Origin: a virus
Virus record (IMG/VR): IMGVR_UViG_3300042453_004661
Span: 60,586-124,585 of that record
Length of the DNA stretch: 64,000 nucleotides
Reading direction: 5' to 3' (one strand)
The position numbers were made by a program, and so were the translations under genes. Below the pieces are notes generated by a model. That model ran no database searches, was not told where the DNA came from, and saw nothing but the letters and a program-made list of their open reading frames with translations. How positions within the stretch are numbered: position 1 is the stretch's first letter; every line of letters begins with the position of its first letter. Below are positions 58,262 to 64,000 of this stretch, one piece after another.

Positions 58262-59386
58262 ATGACAACAAAAACAGATACTAAAAAATTTATGAGCATG
58301 CTTCTTAAGGACGAAAAGAACCTTAAGAATTCAGATGTCACAAGCCGTGGACGGATCATGACCCCCAGCCATAGCCTGAACTGGGCCCTTGGTGGAGGAG
58401 TCTATAAAGGATATACGACTTGCTTTTACGGACCAGAAGGCTCGGGTAAATCTCTCCTATCCATGATGGCCGCAGGAGCCCTCATGCAAAGCGACCCGGA
58501 CGCTATTGTCGTTACTATCTCTACCGAGATGCGGGCCCCAATCCCAGAAAAAGTGGCACAGCTTGGCGTTGACCCGGAGCGTCATGTGATCCGCCAGGTT
58601 AATACTATTCACGATGTTTTTGACTGGATTAGCTCGGACGATTCTAGCTTTAAGAACTCTGACGGTAGCGGTGGAGGCCCAGGTCTTCTGTATATGCTGA
58701 AGGAAGGCGCCCCAATCAAGGGGATCATTATTGACTCTATTAAGGGAATTCGTGGCCCCAAAGAGATCAATGCAGAAAGCGCCGAAAAGGATGTCATGGG
58801 CGACCTGTCCAAATATCTAAACCCAGCGCTCCGCCAGGTGTTGCCTGTGTTTCGTGACTATAACATTATGGCAATCTTTGTTCAGCAAGTGAACATGAAC
58901 CTTAATCCAGATGAAGTTAAGTACCAAAACAAAAAGTATGTTTTGCCATCTGGCCAGGCTCTTCGCCACTTCTGCGAGACCATGGCTCTGGTAGAGCGAG
59001 TAACCTCCAAGGACTCCAAGCTTTTTTCTGAAGAGCTTAGCTCTCTTCGTGACTCAGAGCTTCAAGAAGGACACACCGTTCGAGTTAAGGTAGAAAAGGC
59101 AAACCTTGATAGCCCCCACCGTGAGGCTGAATTTGTAATTAAATACAATGAAGGCATTGTCAATCGTGGAGCAGAGGTATTCAAGCTGGCCAAGGGCGCC
59201 CGGGTCATTATCCACCCACTTAACGATAAAGGGTCTCCGATCAATACCCAGTATGTCTGGCTTGATTCCAAGACCAAAGAAGTCAAAAAGAAGTGGATTG
59301 GTGAACGAAATGCTGTTGATGAGATCGAAAAAGATCCCGAGCTTCAGCGTCAGATTGCAGAGGATGTAACTCGAAAAACCGGATGA
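58262..59386 (+). CDS. uvsX: RecA/UvsX-type recombinase, 374 aa
   Basis: The strand-exchange ATPase of recombination-dependent replication. Walker A GPEGSGKS is at residues 57-64 after LNWALGGGVYKGYTTCFY, followed by VVTISTEM (catalytic Glu region), KGIIIDSIKGIRG (Walker B) and an FVQQVNMNL strand matching the Gln-containing sensor motif. The start MTTKTDTKK, with AAGGAAGG just upstream, was preferred over an ATG ten codons earlier that lies inside the previous gene. Size matches T4 UvsX (about 390). The C-terminus (about 300-374) is charged. Confidence 0.85.
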   Translation: MTTKTDTKKFMSMLLKDEKNLKNSDVTSRGRIMTPSHSLNWALGGGVYKGYTTCFYGPEGSGKSLLSMMAAGALMQSDPDAIVVTISTEMRAPIPEKVAQLGVDPERHVIRQVNTIHDVFDWISSDDSSFKNSDGSGGGPGLLYMLKEGAPIKGIIIDSIKGIRGPKEINAESAEKDVMGDLSKYLNPALRQVLPVFRDYNIMAIFVQQVNMNLNPDEVKYQNKKYVLPSGQALRHFCETMALVERVTSKDSKLFSEELSSLRDSELQEGHTVRVKVEKANLDSPHREAEFVIKYNEGIVNRGAEVFKLAKGARVIIHPLNDKGSPINTQYVWLDSKTKEVKKKWIGERNAVDEIEKDPELQRQIAEDVTRKTG

Positions 59387-59619
59387 AAACTACTAAAGTA
59401 GATGGTATAAAATGCCTAGACTGTGATGATGTCATCTGGTCTAGGCATCGCCATGACATGGTATGGTGTAAATGTAAAAAGGTAGCCGTAGATGGCGGAA
59501 CAAGCTATATGAAAGTTTCTTTTACAGATACACCCCCACAGTATGTAGAGATAATCCTTAATGAACAAGGCAAAAGGGTAGGATATATTGTATGCAGAGT
59601 AGAGAGACAGTCCTCCTGA
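59383..59619 (+). CDS. small zinc-binding protein (DUF7695-like), 78 aa
   Basis: Cysteines in KCLDCDDVIWSRHRHDMVWCKCKKVAVDGGTSY form a CxxC...CxC site. The phrase IWSRHRHDxxxCxCxxxxVDGG is typical of a small uncharacterised protein family common in phages and Firmicutes-type mobile DNA. It has an ATGA overlap with uvsX and a 28-nt overlap with the nuclease gene that follows. Confidence 0.6.
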   Translation: MKTTKVDGIKCLDCDDVIWSRHRHDMVWCKCKKVAVDGGTSYMKVSFTDTPPQYVEIILNEQGKRVGYIVCRVERQSS

Positions 59620-60614
59620 TTGGAGACCCCCATCTTAAGGTTAGCCGGGCCGAGGACGCCAAAGAGTTCTTGGATAAGCTTATTGTTCATGTAAACACAA
59701 AACAATATCAAAAAGTCGTAATACTAGGCGACTTGTTTGATACCTTTGCTGTGATCCGTAGCGAAATCTTGAGCCTTTGGTATAACTTTGTTTCCCAGGC
59801 CTCTGATGTTATTGGTAGAGAAAACCTTATCATGATTGTTGGGAACCATGACTATGCAGGAGCCAAAGGCGGAACCCATGCTCTAGAGCCTTTTAAGGTT
59901 TTGGCTAAGGTAATTGATGACATTGATATTATTGATATCGGTGGAGTAAATTGCTATTTCATGCCGTTCAAGCGAGACAATGAAGAATTTGAATCTTTGG
60001 CTCGAGAAATGAAGGGTGGGATCTTGTTTTGCCATCAAAGTTTTAATGGGGCAAAATTTGAAAACGGATTCTACGATCCGCATGGAGCAAACCCCGATTC
60101 CGTTTCTCACTTTTCTATAGTTGTATCTGGCCATATTCATTCTAGACAATGTGTAGGCAATAATATCTATTACCCAGGAACGCCTTTTCAGCAATCGTTT
60201 GGCGAGGCTGGTCAAGAAAAAGGCCTGGCGGTAGTAGATATTGGTGGGGAAGATCAGTTTAAGATTAAGGGGTATATTGATCTTGATATGCCAAAATTCC
60301 ATGTGTTGGACTTTGGACATATTTCAAATGCCAAAATTCCAGAAGAATTCAATCCCCGGGACAGCTATAAGATAGTCGCACATGGAGACCCGCAGGAAAT
60401 TGCAGAGTTCTGGAAGTCTGATGACATTAAAAAATTTCGTCATTCAGTACGCAGGCTTGTTGATTCCATAACCACAGTTAAAACAAATGATTCTTATTCT
60501 AGCCAAAAAGCTTCTACTATGGAAGAAAAGCTTGAGGCATTTATTAAATCTAGAAACTGGAGATCATCTCAGGAGGACTTGATTGGACGAGCAAGAATAT
60601 TCTTATCTGAATGA
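59592..60614 (+). CDS. Mre11/SbcD-like nuclease subunit (T4 gp47-like), 340 aa
   Basis: Metallophosphoesterase motifs in order: GDPHL (Asp12, His14), LGDLFD (about 46-51), GNHDY (about 87-91), CHQSF and GHIHS near the expected spacing. A C-terminal alpha region (EEKLEAFIKSRNWRSSQED) ends the protein, as in T4 gp47. With a gp46/SbcC ATPase it resects DNA ends to feed UvsX recombination. No gp46 is in this window, so it may lie elsewhere or the host SbcC could partner. It starts inside the previous gene. Confidence 0.75.
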   Translation: MQSRETVLLIGDPHLKVSRAEDAKEFLDKLIVHVNTKQYQKVVILGDLFDTFAVIRSEILSLWYNFVSQASDVIGRENLIMIVGNHDYAGAKGGTHALEPFKVLAKVIDDIDIIDIGGVNCYFMPFKRDNEEFESLAREMKGGILFCHQSFNGAKFENGFYDPHGANPDSVSHFSIVVSGHIHSRQCVGNNIYYPGTPFQQSFGEAGQEKGLAVVDIGGEDQFKIKGYIDLDMPKFHVLDFGHISNAKIPEEFNPRDSYKIVAHGDPQEIAEFWKSDDIKKFRHSVRRLVDSITTVKTNDSYSSQKASTMEEKLEAFIKSRNWRSSQEDLIGRARIFLSE

Positions 60615-60969
60615 TCGGTTAATGGCAGAAATGTGGCTGGCAGAGGCCGGACTATTCCCTGCCACTATGGCTGATAATCTATATGCCTGGGCCAGAATGC
60701 AACCCGGGATAAAAGAGGCTCGGCTAGAGGTTTCTGTCGGAGTAGATGAAAAGCCAGCCTTTGTAAACTTTGTATTGATACCTAAATACTGGTTTCTATA
60801 CAGACTTCAAGAGAAGTTTAGAGCCAAAGGCGGTATAATAGGTAAGGTAATGCTAATTGTCTTGTCAAAGATTGGAAGCCCCGTATTCGCTGGGGAGATA
60901 TTAACAAGCATGGCAAAAGGCTACTTACCAAAAAACTACGATGTCAGATACCAATTCTCCAGAGAATAA
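60583..60969 (+). CDS. hypothetical protein, 128 aa
   Basis: Not recognised. The start is TTG (MDEQEYSYLNDRLMAEMW) with a perfect AGGAGG 6 nt upstream; no ATG in range has as good a site. Aromatic and helical (LFPATMADNLYAWARMQPG... FVLIPKYWFLYRLQEKFRAKGG), with a hydrophobic segment (IIGKVMLIVLSKIG). It overlaps the nuclease gene by 32 nt and the next gene by 29 nt. It leads the packaging segment. Confidence 0.5.
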   Translation: MDEQEYSYLNDRLMAEMWLAEAGLFPATMADNLYAWARMQPGIKEARLEVSVGVDEKPAFVNFVLIPKYWFLYRLQEKFRAKGGIIGKVMLIVLSKIGSPVFAGEILTSMAKGYLPKNYDVRYQFSRE

Positions 60970-61585
60970 AACTCAGATACAGATTTATCAAGATAAAGGA
61001 CTTACCGAAAAAGAGTCAGAGATCTTGGCAAAGTATGTTGAAGATGGGAAGCCCGGACTAGCAAAGGCAAGATCGGACTCGATGAGGACTATTTATGCCC
61101 TCGGGTATACTTGTGAAGAAATACATGAGATGTTTCCAGAGTATCCCCTGGGCTTAATCCTTCATGCTCGAGTTACTCATGAATGGGACAAGACAAAGAT
61201 AGACCTAAGCCAAAAGCTGAGCAAGATAAAAGAAAATGTCATCATCAGCAAGCTTGAGTCGGTTCAGTTTTTGACCGAAATGCTAAAGGCCGTACATGTC
61301 AAGCATCGGCAAGACATCTTAAGATTCTTGGCCAATCCCGAACGAGAAGAAGCCCCAAAAGTATTACCCAATAATCTTTATGGGTATCAGCAGATTCTTT
61401 CCTTGCTAGACGAGGTGATGGGCAATAATCAAAATAAAGATCAAAAAGGTGCAGAAATGGTGTCTAGCCCATTAGTCTCTGTGACCATCAATACAGAACA
61501 GCCCAAGACGGTAGAGGCCAAAGCAGTAGACGCAAAGACTATTCTTAAGAAAAAGGCCGAAGCCGTTAGGGGCAAAAAAGAATAA
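60941..61585 (+). CDS. terminase small subunit candidate, 214 aa
   Basis: It lies directly before the large terminase gene. A helix-turn-helix-like stretch (DSMRTIYALGYTCEEIHEMFPEYPLGLILHARVTHEWDK, about 48-87) is followed by coiled helices (KLSKIKENVIISKLESVQFLTEMLKAVHVKHRQDILRFL) and a charged tail. DNA-recognition plus oligomerisation is the normal build of TerS. Sequence identity to any family is not evident, so the call rests on position and fold pattern. Confidence 0.5.
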   Translation: MSDTNSPENKTQIQIYQDKGLTEKESEILAKYVEDGKPGLAKARSDSMRTIYALGYTCEEIHEMFPEYPLGLILHARVTHEWDKTKIDLSQKLSKIKENVIISKLESVQFLTEMLKAVHVKHRQDILRFLANPEREEAPKVLPNNLYGYQQILSLLDEVMGNNQNKDQKGAEMVSSPLVSVTINTEQPKTVEAKAVDAKTILKKKAEAVRGKKE

Positions 61586-61597
61586 TCCGAGGCTAAA

Positions 61598-63487
61598 ATG
61601 GTTAATGAAGATATCATAGCCTTGATGACTCCTCTCGAATCCAAGGAAGACCTCCAGGATTGGATATTGGTTCATTTAGGGTTTGAGCTTCCCGATACAA
61701 TCGTTAGCAGATTTGCTGACAGCAGCCCCCTAGACTTTGTTTGGGAAGCATATCAATCTATCATCCAGGGCAAGCCACTAGCCATGATGGCCCTGGCTGG
61801 CCGAGACTCTGCTAAGACCGTAGGCCTATCTATTATCGACCTTTTAGCCTTCCTCCATGATAAGAGAGACACCGTCCATGTTGCCATGACTTCCGAACAG
61901 GCCAAGAGAGCCAAGGCATATCTTGAGGGGTATACGGGTAAGATCAATCTGCTCAAGCAGGCAATCACTAAGCAAAATGAAAAACAAATCAAAATTAAAA
62001 TTGACGATGAAGAAGTCGGAATGGAAATCCTTCCGGCTACCCCCAAGGCCGTTCAGGGGGCCCACTGTTCACTACTTACATTTGATGAGCTTGCCTCTTC
62101 AATGGAACCAAACAATGTCAGAGCGATTAAAGACGCATCCGGTATCGTTGGGACATCAAGAACCGGGAAGGCGGCTGTCGTTATCAAGATCACATCAAGA
62201 CAGGCAGGCTATTCTCTGGCTGAACAAGAAATCCGTCTAGGAAAAACTAAGATTAGGAAATGGACAACATTTGAAAATACAGAAAGATGCCCAGACGAAA
62301 AGAGCGGGACCATACCCACTCCGTTAATGGTTAATCACCTAAAGGGTGAGCAATACACTATTGAGGAATTCAAGAATCTAGAGCCAGCCAAGCAGGATGG
62401 ATTCTATAAGACAGAAAGCACATTTGATGGATGTCATAAATGCCCGCTTGCGTCTATCTGCCAGGGCGACTTAAAAAAGCAAAAATCAAAATCTGCTCTA
62501 CTTAGGAAGATAGACGATGTCGTCACCAAGATCGAGGCCGCAGGGTCTTGGGATTGGGCCCTGGCTCAAATCATGTCTCTCAAGCCCAGCACCGAGGGCC
62601 TTATTTATTGGGAGTTCGATAGGCGCATCCATATTCCTGGGTGGGACGCTATGTGGGAAAGGCTTACGGATGAAAAGCCAACACAGCCAGTCACTCGAGA
62701 AATGTTTGTCAAAGAACTCAAGAAAAGAAGGGCGCTATTCTATGCGGGGTTAGACTGGGGGTTTAATCCATCTCCATCTGTCGTTGTCGTACTGGCTGTA
62801 GACAGGAGGGGATTCATGTATGTCCTCGAGGCCGTTGCCAAGATTAAAATGAACGATTCTGAATTTATTGAATCTGTAGTAAGGAATGATATTCAGCCTC
62901 GCTATAATATTCAAATGTGGTGTCCCGACTTGGCAAACGGATCTGGCCGAGACATCCTTAAGCAGGCTGGCGTCCCAGTTACGGACGATATCGATAAGAG
63001 CATTATGCTTGGAGTCAACTTGGTCAAGGGATGCTTAAGGGTCCCGGGAGGCAATGGCAGGACAAGGATCATGCTCGCCCCAGATCTAGACAAGGGCCTG
63101 CCCAGGACTACCGAGGGCCCGATTGACTCTATTTATGATGAATTTGAACTCTACCACAAGAAAACAGACTCTGCTGGTCGGGTTATGGATATGGATAAGC
63201 CAGAAGATGGGTATGACCATTTCCTTGATGCTCTTCGATATGTCATTTACTGGCTAATCGGTCGTGGCCGGGCAGAAGTAGCATTCGGACTACCAGAGTC
63301 TGATTTGTTGGCCAATCCATTTCAAACCAAGGACCCTAACAAAAACACAAATATCCCAAATCCTCAAGAGTTATTAAGGCAACAGGGCATTTCTTTTGAG
63401 GATAATTCTGATGTAAATTCTGGCGACCAGGACGATGGCGATGGCCAGCCCCCAGAGGCTGGAGGGCCAATGTGGCGCTGGACCTGA
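61598..63487 (+). CDS. terL: terminase large subunit, 629 aa
   Basis: The packaging motor and nuclease. Walker A-type ALAGRDSAKT (residues 65-74) has Asp-Ser-Ala where the usual loop is GSGKT-like, followed by a Walker B LLTFDELA (about 160-167). A nuclease domain starts AGLDWGFNPSPSVVVV (Asp about 386), with a later acidic YDHFLDALRYVIYWL (about 540-553) typical of the RNase H-like fold. Between them an insertion CHKCPLASIC (about 279-288) looks like a small metal-binding knuckle. The Pro/Gly/Asp-rich end (about 590-629) is disordered. A GAGG site precedes the ATG. Confidence 0.88.
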   Translation: MVNEDIIALMTPLESKEDLQDWILVHLGFELPDTIVSRFADSSPLDFVWEAYQSIIQGKPLAMMALAGRDSAKTVGLSIIDLLAFLHDKRDTVHVAMTSEQAKRAKAYLEGYTGKINLLKQAITKQNEKQIKIKIDDEEVGMEILPATPKAVQGAHCSLLTFDELASSMEPNNVRAIKDASGIVGTSRTGKAAVVIKITSRQAGYSLAEQEIRLGKTKIRKWTTFENTERCPDEKSGTIPTPLMVNHLKGEQYTIEEFKNLEPAKQDGFYKTESTFDGCHKCPLASICQGDLKKQKSKSALLRKIDDVVTKIEAAGSWDWALAQIMSLKPSTEGLIYWEFDRRIHIPGWDAMWERLTDEKPTQPVTREMFVKELKKRRALFYAGLDWGFNPSPSVVVVLAVDRRGFMYVLEAVAKIKMNDSEFIESVVRNDIQPRYNIQMWCPDLANGSGRDILKQAGVPVTDDIDKSIMLGVNLVKGCLRVPGGNGRTRIMLAPDLDKGLPRTTEGPIDSIYDEFELYHKKTDSAGRVMDMDKPEDGYDHFLDALRYVIYWLIGRGRAEVAFGLPESDLLANPFQTKDPNKNTNIPNPQELLRQQGISFEDNSDVNSGDQDDGDGQPPEAGGPMWRWT

Positions 63488-63506
63488 CCTTAAAGAGGTA
63501 AAATAG
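63487..63506 (+). promoter_or_regulatory. 20-nt repeated element, candidate late promoter (copy 2)
   Basis: Identical over all 20 bases to the element at 3459-3478 and likewise starts on the last base of the upstream stop codon. It precedes the next virion gene by 35 nt, with an AGGAGCCCC site in between. Confidence 0.5.
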
Positions 63507-63541
63507 GATAGAGAAAGCATACTTATGCATAGGAGCCCCAA

Positions 63542-64000
63542 ATGCCACTTTTGAATGTAAACTTAAATGTCCTTGGATATTTAGATGGTCCCAAGACCGC
63601 AAATCCAAGAATGAAGCTTCATGACACAACTCTTTCAATCATGGGCCTTCCTACTGAGGCCATGAATACAACCCCGATTGACTTGGCTCCAGGAGAATCT
63701 GTTACGCTGGCGTCTACTCTTCGTACTGTTTCATATACCCCAGCTACTACTTTTGCTATCACTAAGAACCAGGCGACCGCAAGGCTTAGTGGATCTTTTG
63801 GGCAAAGAACCGGGAGGCTAGATGGGGACGCAACTACTCAATGGACGGTATCTATATCCCAAGAGCTTGTGACCCTAACATATACCGGAACCGGGACTGC
63901 ACCTACTTTTTCTAGCATGCAGTCTGGCGATGGCGTAACCCTTGACGCCCCATTCAGCTCCCTTAATAGGGGAGACTTTACTGTTGTTAAGGTAGGATCT
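63542..64000 (+). CDS. virion structural protein, 3' truncated by the window
   Basis: The frame is open from MPLLNVNLNVLGYLDG to the right edge (153 codons). It is beta-rich and Thr/Ser/Gly-rich (PIDLAPGESVTLASTLRTVSYTPATTFAITKNQATARLSG), like the tail and fibre proteins at the left of the window. Preceded by the candidate late promoter and following terL, it is probably the first gene of the head/tail block. No family is recognised from this fragment. Confidence 0.6.
   Translation, partial: MPLLNVNLNVLGYLDGPKTANPRMKLHDTTLSIMGLPTEAMNTTPIDLAPGESVTLASTLRTVSYTPATTFAITKNQATARLSGSFGQRTGRLDGDATTQWTVSISQELVTLTYTGTGTAPTFSSMQSGDGVTLDAPFSSLNRGDFTVVKVGS

Noticed and set aside
1-64000. Prophage or integrated element
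   Set aside because: No integrase, excisionase, attachment-site repeats, cI-like repressor or flanking bacterial genes were recognised in the window.

Overview
The window is a contiguous part of the genome of a large, lytic-type tailed phage (Caudoviricetes). The evidence is a terminase large subunit with its probable small subunit, a long block of fibre and other virion genes, and a phage-encoded replication, recombination and nucleotide-supply set. No integrase, repressor or lysogeny module was recognised. The sequence is moderately AT-rich and almost fully coding, with many ATGA or TAATG start/stop overlaps. The host cannot be named. A predicted secreted outer-membrane-type beta-barrel and several signal peptides lean towards a Gram-negative host, but this is weak.

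Layout. (1) 1-28.8 kb, plus strand: virion and adhesion genes. A left-truncated protein with an HhH-GPD DNA glycosylase/lyase signature is followed by large beta-rich tail or fibre proteins. Then come three tandem paralogues, each with seven WSPERGLF-type blades (predicted seven-bladed propellers), a 953-aa fibre, a collagen-like fibre, a LamG-type fibre, and five small proteins that mix two heads with a tail-collar domain. A PP-loop (PAPS-reductase-like) gene closes the block. (2) 29.6-40.8 kb, minus strand, read right to left: PLP aminotransferase, SH3-like small protein, membrane-anchored metzincin, class I ribonucleotide reductase NrdB and NrdA, two overlapping small genes, SF2 helicase, DUF932 protein, Rrf2-type regulator, AAA+ ATPase, a beta-barrel protein and small genes. 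(3) 41-64 kb, plus strand: small early-type genes, a degenerate DNA methyltransferase, a GroEL chaperonin coupled to a trypsin-like membrane protease, envelope proteins, NDP kinase, primase, sigma-like protein, DNA polymerase III alpha, gp32-like SSB, a UvsY candidate, UvsX/RecA, an Mre11/gp47-like nuclease, and terminase. The next virion gene runs off the right edge.

How the genes work together. NrdA/NrdB plus NDP kinase would supply dNTPs. Primase, PolIII alpha and SSB would copy DNA, and UvsX, the UvsY candidate, the gp47-like nuclease and the UvsW-like helicase would drive recombination-dependent replication. Terminase then packages the DNA. GroEL and the protease look like a virus-supplied folding and quality-control pair. 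The fibre block is highly modular and appears built for recombination.

Regulation. Sigma70-like promoters (TTGACA-type, 17-bp spacers) precede several early-type genes. A perfect 20-nt repeat ending in GGTAAAATAG precedes two virion genes, and a related inverted-repeat-plus-TAAAATA element precedes two other units; together with the sigma-like gene this suggests a phage-specific late promoter. A hairpin terminator isolates the Rrf2-type gene from the AAA+ gene, and a UUCG-capped hairpin ends the DUF932 gene. There is no gap above 300 bases; the two largest (199 and 122 nt) hold regulatory or structural elements.
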